NCBI RefSeq assembly: GCF_002252585.1
Contig: NZ_NQLD01000011.1
Source of the DNA: Methanocatella intestini
GTDB lineage: Archaea; Methanobacteriota; Methanobacteria; Methanobacteriales; Methanobacteriaceae
Reading direction: 5' to 3' (one strand)
DNA length: 64,000 nt
Shown here: positions 25,922 through 34,431 of the stretch, one piece after another
How positions within the stretch are numbered: position 1 is the stretch's first letter
How the letters are laid out: every line of letters begins with the position of its first letter
Position numbers and translations under genes: made by a program
Notes under the pieces: model-generated
The model's input: the letters and a program-made list of their open reading frames with translations, nothing else
What the model was told of the DNA's origin: nothing
Database searches by the model: none

Positions 25922-27055
25922 TTAGATAGTTATAATATTATATTTACAATTTAAAAGATTTGTTATTTTAATGATTTCACCATGAATTTCATCAATATTT
26001 TTAGAGTTTCTAGGCCTGATTAAAATCTTTTCATTTTTAAAAATCAATTCATGTATTTTTTTACCGACAACATCATCAGTTCCACTTTCAAATTCAAATA
26101 TTATGGAATTTTTAGCTTTGAAACCATCTTCAACAACTTTATCCAAATCCCCATCAGTAATGCCAATAATTGGAATATTAAATCTGTACAAAATATCAGA
26201 AGCTATTAATGTAGTATCATCTCCAACAGTAACAACCAAATCAGCATCTTTAAATTGATAAACATCTTCTCCAGCATGGTCTAAAAAAGCTATTTTAAAA
26301 ATATCTGCTGATTTGTTTTTTTCTACAACTCTGGGTTTTACTTTAGACTTTCTTAAAAGCCCTGTTTTTACAATAGCATTTTCCAAATCAACTTTTCCTA
26401 ATTTTTCAACACCATGCTCTTTTATAGTTCCACCAATAATATCTGTAATATAACCATCTTTAGCTATTAATGTAACTTTATCACTCTTAGATTTACCAAT
26501 GACCATACTGTTAACCATTATATTCTCATCAGGACTAACACCATGCACAATTCTTTGAATTTTACCATCATCTATTTTATCCTGCTTAAAATGATCATCA
26601 TAAATTTCTTCAGGAGTAACAATATTCAAATCCAGTTTTTGAGACAGATCTTTGATTAAATCATTATTATCTCCATTCCAAGAGATTATACTGCCATCAA
26701 TTTCACCTGGCCTTTCAATTTGAATTAGTGGAATGTTATTTTCAGCTACTTTTAATAAATAATGATTATAAACTTTATAACCAAAAACCTGGCCTGTCAC
26801 TCTGGATTTTCCATAGTTTATTAAAAATATAACATCCGCATTTGCATCATTAAATAATTTTAAAGAGTCACTTGGAACTAATTTTTTAGATATGTCAATA
26901 ATATCTTCTAAAGACTTGTCAATAACTGCAGTTCTCCCCATAGTTCCACCTAATCTAGCTGAAACCTCACCATATCCAGACAATAAATCAATTAACTTTA
27001 AAGCCCAATTCGAATCAATAATATTAGGTCCATGAACCACTACACCAATTTTCAT
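25922..27055 (-). CDS. DUF2117 family protein
   Basis: A 377-residue soluble protein conserved in methanogens. It opens MKIGVVVHGPNIIDSNWALK and carries Rossmann-like segments (DADLVVTVGDDTTLIASDILYR) in the C-terminal third, so a nucleotide- or cofactor-binding role is possible. No function is known to me. The SD GGTGTTTTT directly precedes the ATG. It lies between nob1 and mmp2 in a tight minus-strand run. Confidence 0.8.
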   Translation of the reverse strand: MKIGVVVHGPNIIDSNWALKLIDLLSGYGEVSARLGGTMGRTAVIDKSLEDIIDISKKLVPSDSLKLFNDANADVIFLINYGKSRVTGQVFGYKVYNHYLLKVAENNIPLIQIERPGEIDGSIISWNGDNNDLIKDLSQKLDLNIVTPEEIYDDHFKQDKIDDGKIQRIVHGVSPDENIMVNSMVIGKSKSDKVTLIAKDGYITDIIGGTIKEHGVEKLGKVDLENAIVKTGLLRKSKVKPRVVEKNKSADIFKIAFLDHAGEDVYQFKDADLVVTVGDDTTLIASDILYRFNIPIIGITDGDLDKVVEDGFKAKNSIIFEFESGTDDVVGKKIHELIFKNEKILIRPRNSKNIDEIHGEIIKITNLLNCKYNIITI

Positions 27056-27066
27056 AAAAACACCAA

Positions 27067-27567
27067 TTATAATTTTATTCTTTTTTTAAATATTCTAGAT
27101 CCACAAACATCACAATCATCAAAAGGATAATTCTCATCAAATTCTTTTTTACAACCTTCACAAATCTTTTTCCAATTGTAAACACCTTTAATCCCTTCAG
27201 TTATGATTCCGGAATAAGGAATATTAATAATTTTTAAAGTATTCTGTATAGTGTAATCATCACTTATAACTTTAATGTTTTTACCCTCATCTTTAAGCAT
27301 TAAAGCTAAAGCTATTAATTTTTTATCTGGAGCAGACAAACGTAGAACATCACCAGATTCTGATATAATTTCATTAACCTCATCAATATATTTTTCATCA
27401 ACATCCCGAATAATTAATTTTCCATCTCTAATAGCCATATCCAATGTTAATTTTGACTCAAAATCTTTAACTTCCTGAGTAATCTCCGGAGCAGTATAAT
27501 TATTATCTGATTCCAAGTCAAAACCATTGATAAAAGCAGATGCATCTAAAACAAAATAAATTTCCAT
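27067..27567 (-). CDS. nob1: rRNA maturation endonuclease Nob1
   Basis: Nob1 cuts the 3' end of pre-16S rRNA. The 166-residue protein has an N-terminal PIN domain (catalytic acid D8 in FVLDASAFI, and later SDDYTIQNTLKI) and a C-terminal zinc ribbon with CEGC and CDVC pairs near residues 138 and 156. This domain order is diagnostic. No SD is seen, so it is probably leaderless and heads the run that continues through the marker genes to nifB. Confidence 0.9.
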   Translation of the reverse strand: MEIYFVLDASAFINGFDLESDNNYTAPEITQEVKDFESKLTLDMAIRDGKLIIRDVDEKYIDEVNEIISESGDVLRLSAPDKKLIALALMLKDEGKNIKVISDDYTIQNTLKIINIPYSGIITEGIKGVYNWKKICEGCKKEFDENYPFDDCDVCGSRIFKKRIKL

Positions 27568-27894
27568 GATTTTTATTATGATTTTAAAAATTAATAAATA
27601 TTGTCAAATCGGATTAAATCATTGAAAAATAGTTATAATTAAGTTATTAACTAATTAACAAAATAATTAAAATTTACATCAAAGTGTACAAAAAATTCTT
27701 AAAAATAGCTTAAAAAAGATATAAGTGTTCAAAAATTTTATTAAAGAATTGGAGGAAAATTGGGAACAAATTGGAGGAAAATTTGATGAAAATTTGAAAA
27801 ATCTATTTAAATCTGTATAAGAAACTTGATATTATACAATTATTGTACAAAAATTGAAAATTGAAGTACAAATTGAAAATTAAAGGAGATAAAA
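27568..27894. promoter_or_regulatory. Repeat-rich regulatory region upstream of the three HTH genes
   Basis: It contains a 15-bp direct repeat AATTGGAGGAAAATT at 27747-27761 and 27769-27783, a TATA-like TATTTAAAT near 27804-27812, a palindrome TTGTACAA at 27843-27850, and two leader copies of GTACAA..ATTGAAAATT at about 27845 and 27866. The arrangement suggests binding sites for the downstream regulators. Confidence 0.45.
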
Positions 27895-28686
27895 ATGATG
27901 TCAACAAAATTAGAAAACATGAATCAAAAAATACAATTTTTAACAAAGTCTGGAATAAGACTCCATATATTAAACGTACTGAATAAAAATCCTAAAAATA
28001 TAAAAGAATTAGTCAATACAACACAAATAACTTATAGCACCCTATCAAGTAATCTCCACAAATTACAGCAAGAAAAATATATCCAAAAAATAAAAAACAA
28101 ATATTATTTAACTCAAACAACAAAAATGTACTTGAATATAATATTGGAGTTTAAAAATGCAATAAAATTAATAGATCAATTTGATGAATTTTGGGACAAG
28201 CATGATGTAAAACAGATTAATTTAGACTCATTGAAAAATATAACCAGTTTACATGATTCCCAATTAATTAAAACAACCCCAATTGACATTTATAAAACTC
28301 ACAATACAATAAAAGGGCAGCTATTAATGTCATATAACATTAAAGCAATATTCCCATATTTACATCCCGATTATCCTGTTATTATTGAACAGGTACTACA
28401 AAAAGGAGGTAATGTTGAATTAATAATAAATGATGAAATTTTTGAAAGTTTAATAGACAGTATAGACCCGGAAATTAAAAAGAGAAGTATTGAAAACGGA
28501 TGTTTAAAAGTACATGAGTTAAAAGATAATTTAAACTTATATTTGATTATATCTGATAAAAATACTAATTTAGGACTTTTTAAAAATGACGGTAGCTTTG
28601 ATCAAAATAGACTTTTAACATCTGAAAACCAACAAGCCATAAAATGGGCGAATAATCTCTTTGAAAATGTGAAAGCAAACTGGTGA
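27895..28686 (+). CDS. FilR1/DUF1724-type transcriptional regulator, first copy
   Basis: A 263-residue regulator. The N-terminal winged helix spans about residues 12-75 (SGIRLHILNVLNKNPKNIKELVNTTQITYSTLSSNLHKLQQEKYIQKI). The C-terminal domain, about 120-263, is of the type seen in the methanogen regulator FilR1, a possible ligand or signal sensor. The SD AAAGGAGATAAAA precedes tandem ATG codons; the first is used here. The next regulator starts at its stop codon. Repeats upstream may be its own binding sites. Confidence 0.82.
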   Translation: MMSTKLENMNQKIQFLTKSGIRLHILNVLNKNPKNIKELVNTTQITYSTLSSNLHKLQQEKYIQKIKNKYYLTQTTKMYLNIILEFKNAIKLIDQFDEFWDKHDVKQINLDSLKNITSLHDSQLIKTTPIDIYKTHNTIKGQLLMSYNIKAIFPYLHPDYPVIIEQVLQKGGNVELIINDEIFESLIDSIDPEIKKRSIENGCLKVHELKDNLNLYLIISDKNTNLGLFKNDGSFDQNRLLTSENQQAIKWANNLFENVKANW

Positions 28687-28691
28687 TTATT

Positions 28692-29492
28692 ATGGCAACA
28701 AAAATTAAAAATGAGTTGAAAGAAGAATATCAAGGTATAAAATACATACTTACATCAACTATGCGGACAAAATTATTGTTAAGTATTTATAATGAATCAA
28801 AAAATTTAGATGATTTACGAATAGAACTAGAAAAGCCATCAGCAACAATACTGCATGGTTTAAAGGAATTGGAAAATTTAAATTTTGTTAAAAAAGTTCA
28901 AAAATATTATCAATTAACATCAAACGGTTATCTGTTAACCACCAACATGATTAAATTAATTGATAATTGGTATGCAACTAACAAAAATGAAGATTTTTGG
29001 AATATCCATGATTTAACAGCCATTCCCCAAGAAAATCTCAAAAACATTTATCTTTTAAGAAATGCAGAATGCATAACTTCTACAACAAGCAATCTATCAA
29101 AAGCTTACAATAGCTACAGCAAATTAATTGAAAATGCCGAAGAATTAAAAATAACTTTACCTATTTTTTCAGAAAACCATTTAAGGAACATTGTTCAGTT
29201 AATACAAGAAAAAACACTGCATAAACTTGAATTAATCACCCACCAAGAAATATTAGCATTAATTCATAGAAATCCGTTATTTGAAAAATGGCTAATTAAT
29301 AATGAAAATGTGAAAATAATTAGCATGAAAAATCCTTTAAAAAGCTTTTTAACATTGGGAGAAGAGTTTATGTCACTTACATTATTTTTTAAAGATGGTC
29401 ACTACGATGACTCACAAATTCTGATTGATAAAAGTCAAGACGGATTAAAATGGGGAAAATTACTATACAATCAGATAAAAGAGTGGAGATGA
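28692..29492 (+). CDS. FilR1/DUF1724-type transcriptional regulator, second copy
   Basis: A paralogue of the preceding gene, 266 residues, with winged helix (MRTKLLLSIYNESKNLDDLRIEL, then SATILHGLKELENLNFVKKV) and the same C-terminal domain (FLTLGEEFMSLTLFFKDGHYDDSQI). Identity to the first copy looks low, so the duplication is old. ATG 28692 follows GGTGATTATT and is preferred over GTG 28683. It could form a heterodimer with the first copy or answer to a different signal. Confidence 0.8.
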   Translation: MATKIKNELKEEYQGIKYILTSTMRTKLLLSIYNESKNLDDLRIELEKPSATILHGLKELENLNFVKKVQKYYQLTSNGYLLTTNMIKLIDNWYATNKNEDFWNIHDLTAIPQENLKNIYLLRNAECITSTTSNLSKAYNSYSKLIENAEELKITLPIFSENHLRNIVQLIQEKTLHKLELITHQEILALIHRNPLFEKWLINNENVKIISMKNPLKSFLTLGEEFMSLTLFFKDGHYDDSQILIDKSQDGLKWGKLLYNQIKEWR

Positions 29493-29498
29493 AAAACA

Positions 29499-29789
29499 AT
29501 GACAATCAACAAGTTACTCCATCAAATCTTTTTAAAAAGAAAAGGAGGGAAAACTTCTGCAAAAATTGTTGATTTACTGCTTGTACGTCCATATAATGGA
29601 AGTCAAATAGCAAAAATCATAGACATGGATTACAATACCATTGAATACCATTTAGAGATTTTATGCAAAAGTAAATTAGTTATGTGTGAATCTGACAGTT
29701 ATGGCTCATTATACTACCCTACAGATTTACTATTAAAAAATCATGAAGAATACGAAAAAATAAAAGAGATGATGACAATAACTGCATAA
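29499..29789 (+). CDS. Small winged-helix (ArsR-like) regulator
   Basis: A 96-residue protein made of one winged helix: KIVDLLLVRPYNGSQIAKIIDMDYNTIEYHLEIL, then a wing and CESDSYGSLYYPTDLLL. It has no sensor domain. It is six bases after the second FilR1-type gene and 15 bases before moaB, so all four plus-strand genes are probably one transcript. Confidence 0.78.
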   Translation: MTINKLLHQIFLKRKGGKTSAKIVDLLLVRPYNGSQIAKIIDMDYNTIEYHLEILCKSKLVMCESDSYGSLYYPTDLLLKNHEEYEKIKEMMTITA

Positions 29790-29804
29790 TAAAGGGGATT
29801 AATT

Positions 29805-30311
29805 ATGAAAAGTGAAACAACCGAAAAACATAAAAAATTATCATCTAATGATATTGCCTGTGGTGTAATAACATTAAGTGACAGCATCACTACGGATAAG
29901 GATGATCTATCAGGACAATATCTTGCAGATGAAATATCAAAAAGATACACATTAAAATCCAAAACAATAATACCTGATGATAAAGAATCATTAATTAAAA
30001 CCATTAAAGAAATGATTAATAAAAATATTGATGTTATCTTAACAACAGGTGGAACAGGACTAGACAGTAGAGATATAACTGTTGAAACTGTAGAGGAACT
30101 TTTTGATAAAAAAATTGAAGGTTTTGGTGAAATTTTCAGACATCAATCTTTCTTAGAAATCGGTTCAGGAGCACTTATTTCAAGAGCAACTGCAGGAGTA
30201 TATAAAAAAACAGTAATCTTTTCCATGCCTGGCTCTCCTAATGCAGTTAAAACAGCATCCAACATCATAATAGATGAATTCCCTCATCTAGTATTCCATG
30301 CAAAAAAATAA
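29805..30311 (+). CDS. moaB: Molybdenum cofactor biosynthesis protein MoaB/MogA family
   Basis: The family adenylylates molybdopterin before metal insertion. The 168-residue protein has GVITLSDSITTDKDDLSGQYL, the conserved LTTGGTGLDSRDITVET loop and SMPGSPNAVKTA. The length fits MoaB. Methanogens need molybdopterin or tungstopterin for formylmethanofuran dehydrogenase. SD AAAGGGGATTAATT precedes the ATG. Confidence 0.9.
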   Translation: MKSETTEKHKKLSSNDIACGVITLSDSITTDKDDLSGQYLADEISKRYTLKSKTIIPDDKESLIKTIKEMINKNIDVILTTGGTGLDSRDITVETVEELFDKKIEGFGEIFRHQSFLEIGSGALISRATAGVYKKTVIFSMPGSPNAVKTASNIIIDEFPHLVFHAKK

Positions 30312-30321
30312 AAATTTGAAA

Positions 30322-30353
30322 ATGATGAACTTAATCATTCATCATCTTTTTTT
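30322..30353 (+). terminator. Terminator between convergent moaB and pyrE
   Basis: ATGATGAA (30322-30329) and TTCATCAT (30338-30345) form an 8-bp stem, followed by C and seven T residues. The pyrE gene ends at 30356 on the other strand. Confidence 0.75.
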
Positions 30354-30355
30354 AA

Positions 30356-30880
30356 TTAAAAAAATTCATCAACAGTTATTAAAGGTTCTAATTTAATACC
30401 TTCACTATCAAAAGCTTCAATAGCTCCTTCCTGCCTATCAACAACAACAAAAGCTCTTTTTACATTTCCTCCATTGTCTTGAATAGCTTTAATAGCTTTA
30501 AGCAATGATCCACCAGTAGTTGTAACATCTTCTACAACAATAACATCATCACCTTCGTTTAATTCACCTTCAATAAGTTTAGAAGTTCCGTAACCTTTTT
30601 TCTCTTTTCTAATCATTAACAATGGAATGTTAGATTCAAGAGAAACTGCAGTAGCTATTGGAACAGCTCCCAGTGCTGGACCTGCTACTTTATCAATATT
30701 ATCTTCACTAATGGATTTTGTGATTAATTTAGCTATTGTTGATAATATTTCAGGGTCAGTAATAGCTTTTTTCATGTTTATGTAATAATCACTTTTCTTA
30801 CCTGAAGATAATGTGAAATCCCCTTTTAAGAAAACACCATTTTCTTTTAATAAATCAATTAAATATTCTTTAGTAATCAT
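30356..30880 (-). CDS. pyrE: Orotate phosphoribosyltransferase
   Basis: It joins orotate and PRPP to make orotidine-5'-phosphate in pyrimidine synthesis. The 174-residue protein has the PRPP motif DDVIVVEDVTTTGGSLLKA near residue 120, KGDFTLSSGKKSDYYINMKKA at the N-terminus and IRKEKKGYGTSKLIEG. The SD is weak. It follows the PRC-barrel gene by 15 bases. Confidence 0.94.
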   Translation of the reverse strand: MITKEYLIDLLKENGVFLKGDFTLSSGKKSDYYINMKKAITDPEILSTIAKLITKSISEDNIDKVAGPALGAVPIATAVSLESNIPLLMIRKEKKGYGTSKLIEGELNEGDDVIVVEDVTTTGGSLLKAIKAIQDNGGNVKRAFVVVDRQEGAIEAFDSEGIKLEPLITVDEFF

Positions 30881-30895
30881 CTAAATAACCGAAAT

Positions 30896-31129
30896 TTAAA
30901 TATCATCATCACTTTTAAGTAAAATTTTATCCCCGATAACTTTTACAAGTTCACTAGGAACAACATTTTCCCCGCCAGCTTTAATTTGATCTGCAATACC
31001 TGTTTTTTTAATAACCAAATCAGTTACTTCAAATGTATCCTTATCCATTACAACATCAATAACTTTACCAATTAAATCAGCACCGCCGTCAAGCACTTCT
31101 TTGTTAATTAAATCTTCTTTAATCCTCAT
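30896..31129 (-). CDS. PRC-barrel domain protein
   Basis: A 77-residue protein consisting of one PRC barrel (LIGKVIDVVMDKDTFEVTDLVIKKTG). The domain binds RNA-processing or photosynthetic proteins in other systems; its role in methanogens is unknown. SD AAGGTGATTATTT precedes the ATG. It shares an operon with pyrE. A second PRC-barrel gene is at 49646. Confidence 0.82.
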   Translation of the reverse strand: MRIKEDLINKEVLDGGADLIGKVIDVVMDKDTFEVTDLVIKKTGIADQIKAGGENVVPSELVKVIGDKILLKSDDDI

Positions 31130-31196
31130 AAATAATCACCTTAATTTTTAATATGTTTTATTATAATCTTTGACATATATTAAATTTTTCTAAATT

Positions 31197-33845
31197 TTAT
31201 TTATTATCCATAATACAAATACTCTCATCATTTTTCATGTCATGATAAAACTCAAGCTTGTTTTTACTGAATTCAAAAATTTTAACCATATCATACAATT
31301 CTTTATCAAATTCCGGAATAAATTCACATAATTTATTCGGATAATCTTTAAATAAATTTTTATTGAAATCTAATCTGTTGCTGTTTTCAAAAATAGCTCC
31401 ATAATAAATATCCGCTTCAACTAAATCCTGAAACATATGACTTCCAAAGGACAATTCAGGAACATAACCCACTTCACTATATGACTCTTCCAAAATAGCT
31501 GAAAATTTGCTGATATCTGCAAATACTACTGGAATTCCAAGTTCCGGTGAAGAAGTACCTAACCTTCCAGGAACAATTAACATAGCTTCCTTATTATGAT
31601 TTTTACAATAACTGTTAATGGCACCTATTAATTTAGCCAATGAAGCTTTTTTAGTAAAAGGATATTCATAATACTTATGCGGGTCAACATAAACTAAAAT
31701 ATCAAAATTTTGTTTTCTTGATCTTCCCATTGAAGAATTTTTAATATGAAAAAATACTTCCCCTTTATTCTGAGGGATTTCAACAGCTTCTTTAGTAGTT
31801 GCAACTTGCAGAGGCCTACACTGCAATAAATTAATAACAAATGAACCTTCCGGACCTACATTTACAGTATATTCAATGTCAACAGGATATTCATAAGCTG
31901 TCTCTAAAGTTTGAAGTAATTCCTTCATCAATGATGTGAATTTATCATTGTTAACTAAACCATTACAATTTACAAAGACAACATCTCTTCTTTGACCTCT
32001 TTCACGGAATCTGCGCTCTGCATCAGTATCATGTTCCACCACAGCTCTTTTTGCATAAACTGGAACTACATCAATCCCTTCATCAACAGAAATTTCACTT
32101 ACCTTAATGTTTTTTAAATCCAAAACATCCAAATAATGTTGGGAATGTTTATGTCTCTCAACAACACTTGGTACATCCATAGCTTTCGGTTTGTCCAAAT
32201 TAACAATACGGGGATAATCTCTTTGAGTTCTGTCTACTGCTTTTGTACCTAAACCCATAACCAGCCTTAACATTCCACCATTATGTCCCATATCCGGCAA
32301 TGGAGAATATGGACTATATGAAAATCCAACTCCTGCTGCAGAAGGGAAGAAATAATCCTGATAATAAGATCCGGATACTCTTTGAACAAGTAAAGACATC
32401 TGTTCATCATTATCATCCAAATCATTTAAGCTTCTATATTCCAAAGCAGATATGTTCATTGTACTTGCATATACTGTTTTAACAGCTTCTTCAAAAGCTT
32501 CCAGACGTTCTTCAAGAGGTCCTCTGTTAACACAGAAAACTGATTCATATTTTCCGGCAAAAGCATTTCCAAAACCGTCTTCCAAAAAACTGCTTGATCT
32601 TACAATAATCGGACTTTGACCGAAATAATCCAGAAGCCGTCTAAACTTCTCACGGATATCATCAGAAAATGTACCGTTTTTCAAACCTTTTTCAAGCTCT
32701 TTTCCAGCTTCATAATAACCTTCTTTAGTTCTTTGTTTTACCCGAATATCCCATAAATCATTTGAAACAATATATGTATAAAACAAATCAGAACAGATGT
32801 AAAATGAATCATCAGGTTCGAAATCAGCATAAATATCAGGACGGTCATGCTCTATGATTTTACGTGCAAGCAGCATACCGCATGCCTTACCTCCAATCAT
32901 ACCACTACCGACAACACGGTTATAAACTGAAAAATAATCAGGTGGGGAAAAATACTCTTTAACTTTTTCAATCATATTTTTATCTTTAGTCATGAGCATT
33001 TTACACATTAAATCACATTTTTCAGATATGTCTTCATTGTTTTCATATTGTAACTTGGTTAATTCAAAGAATCTTTCCCAGCTATCACTGTTCTGTTCAT
33101 TATGATAATCAGCTGCCCGATTAACAACTTTATAAAAATTACTTACTTCCAAACCATCAGTTAATGTTGTTAAAACTCCTTTATTGGTTTCATATTTATG
33201 GCCTAAAAACATGTTTTGAGAGTATCTGTTCCATACTTTCAATGGATGTACATATACATCATCTTTATGAGAATATAAATCTAAAAAAAGTTGTGTTGTT
33301 TCACGAATCTTAGCTATCGCTTCAAAAGAATGTTTGCCTCGAATAATTGGAAAATAAGCTACTGTATCAAGAGAAAATAAATAAGGGCATGTTACTCTAA
33401 AGAAATTTCCCATCATCAAATCCGTAGACCATGCTGCCTGCAAATCAGATAAACAGTCAAATACATAAAAAGCATCTTTCCCTTCTTTTGTAATAATATT
33501 ATGAACTTCCAACGTAAAAGGTTCAAATTGCTTATTTGGATCTACCTGATAAATTTTAATCCCGTCACGTTCAATCATTGCAAATTCAGTTTTAGGATTA
33601 TTCTTTTCAACATCTAATTTTAAAAAATCATCAGCAGTCATATCTATTAATGGCTCATGCTGACCAAAATTTATGTAAATCAAGTTTCTGTTATCTTCCA
33701 AAGCCTGCTTAACAAAAGGTTTGACAAAATATAAAAATTCATCCAGATTAGAAACTTGCCATACTACATTATCCCCTAAACGAATATTATCTAAGGTTTC
33801 GTCTAGCTGCAGAATACCGGATTTTATTCTTTCAAAAGCAACCAT
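31197..33845 (-). CDS. PEP/pyruvate-binding domain protein without a phosphotransfer domain
   Basis: 882 residues. The first 200 look like a RAD55/KaiC-type fold (IKSGILQLDETLDNIRLGDNVVWQVSN), but I see no intact Walker A. The middle carries the ATP-binding module of PEP synthase/PPDK (SPIIVRSSSFLEDGFGNAFAGKYESVF and LVQRVSGSYYQDYFFPSAAGV). The swivelling His domain and PEP-binding barrel of true PEP synthase are absent, so it cannot run the full reaction alone. The start at 33845 follows AGGAG with eight bases spacing. Role unknown. Confidence 0.75.
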   Translation of the reverse strand: MVAFERIKSGILQLDETLDNIRLGDNVVWQVSNLDEFLYFVKPFVKQALEDNRNLIYINFGQHEPLIDMTADDFLKLDVEKNNPKTEFAMIERDGIKIYQVDPNKQFEPFTLEVHNIITKEGKDAFYVFDCLSDLQAAWSTDLMMGNFFRVTCPYLFSLDTVAYFPIIRGKHSFEAIAKIRETTQLFLDLYSHKDDVYVHPLKVWNRYSQNMFLGHKYETNKGVLTTLTDGLEVSNFYKVVNRAADYHNEQNSDSWERFFELTKLQYENNEDISEKCDLMCKMLMTKDKNMIEKVKEYFSPPDYFSVYNRVVGSGMIGGKACGMLLARKIIEHDRPDIYADFEPDDSFYICSDLFYTYIVSNDLWDIRVKQRTKEGYYEAGKELEKGLKNGTFSDDIREKFRRLLDYFGQSPIIVRSSSFLEDGFGNAFAGKYESVFCVNRGPLEERLEAFEEAVKTVYASTMNISALEYRSLNDLDDNDEQMSLLVQRVSGSYYQDYFFPSAAGVGFSYSPYSPLPDMGHNGGMLRLVMGLGTKAVDRTQRDYPRIVNLDKPKAMDVPSVVERHKHSQHYLDVLDLKNIKVSEISVDEGIDVVPVYAKRAVVEHDTDAERRFRERGQRRDVVFVNCNGLVNNDKFTSLMKELLQTLETAYEYPVDIEYTVNVGPEGSFVINLLQCRPLQVATTKEAVEIPQNKGEVFFHIKNSSMGRSRKQNFDILVYVDPHKYYEYPFTKKASLAKLIGAINSYCKNHNKEAMLIVPGRLGTSSPELGIPVVFADISKFSAILEESYSEVGYVPELSFGSHMFQDLVEADIYYGAIFENSNRLDFNKNLFKDYPNKLCEFIPEFDKELYDMVKIFEFSKNKLEFYHDMKNDESICIMDNK

Positions 33846-33935
33846 ATTAAAAACTCCTAAAAACATTCAAATTTTTCAGCTAAATTTTAACATCAATTAT
33901 AAATATGTTCAAAGAAGTATTAAAATATTTAAGTT

Positions 33936-34400
33936 TTATAAAATTTTTTCCATACATATCTTCTGAAGTTTCATGCCTCTGCCTTTATAAAATTCCATTG
34001 CACTGCCATTGCCTTCCCAAACATTTAAAGTAACATTATAGCATCCGATACTTTTTGCATACTCTAAAACATACTCATACAATGCAGTTCCAATTCCTTC
34101 ATGCCTTGTTTTTTCATCAACACACAAATCATCAACATAAATAGTTTTATGATTACAAAAAGAGGTTTCATTATGATGATTGGTTATAATGCAAAATACA
34201 TAACCTACAATCATATTATCAAATTCATAAACAAATATTGGAGTTTCACTATTTTTTATAATTTCCTCAAGTTCATAATCATTATACTTTTTTCCACCGT
34301 CTTTAAATAGATCGGGACGAATATCTGAATGAACCTTTTGAACCTGAAGCAATAATCTATTAATTCCTTTAATGTCTCTTATGCCTGCTAATCTTATCAT
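33936..34400 (-). CDS. GNAT family N-acetyltransferase
   Basis: A 154-residue single-domain acetyltransferase. The acetyl-CoA loop is VDEKTRHEGIGTALYEYVLEYA (motif A, R/QxxGxG/A), preceded by the strand YVDDLCV and followed by YNVTLNVWEGNGSAMEFYKGRGM, typical of RimI-like enzymes. The substrate is unknown. It stands between the PEP-binding-domain gene and cbiZ, with a poor SD. Confidence 0.85.
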   Translation of the reverse strand: MIRLAGIRDIKGINRLLLQVQKVHSDIRPDLFKDGGKKYNDYELEEIIKNSETPIFVYEFDNMIVGYVFCIITNHHNETSFCNHKTIYVDDLCVDEKTRHEGIGTALYEYVLEYAKSIGCYNVTLNVWEGNGSAMEFYKGRGMKLQKICMEKIL

Positions 34401-34431
34401 ACAATATCATTACTAATCATTATATAAAAAA

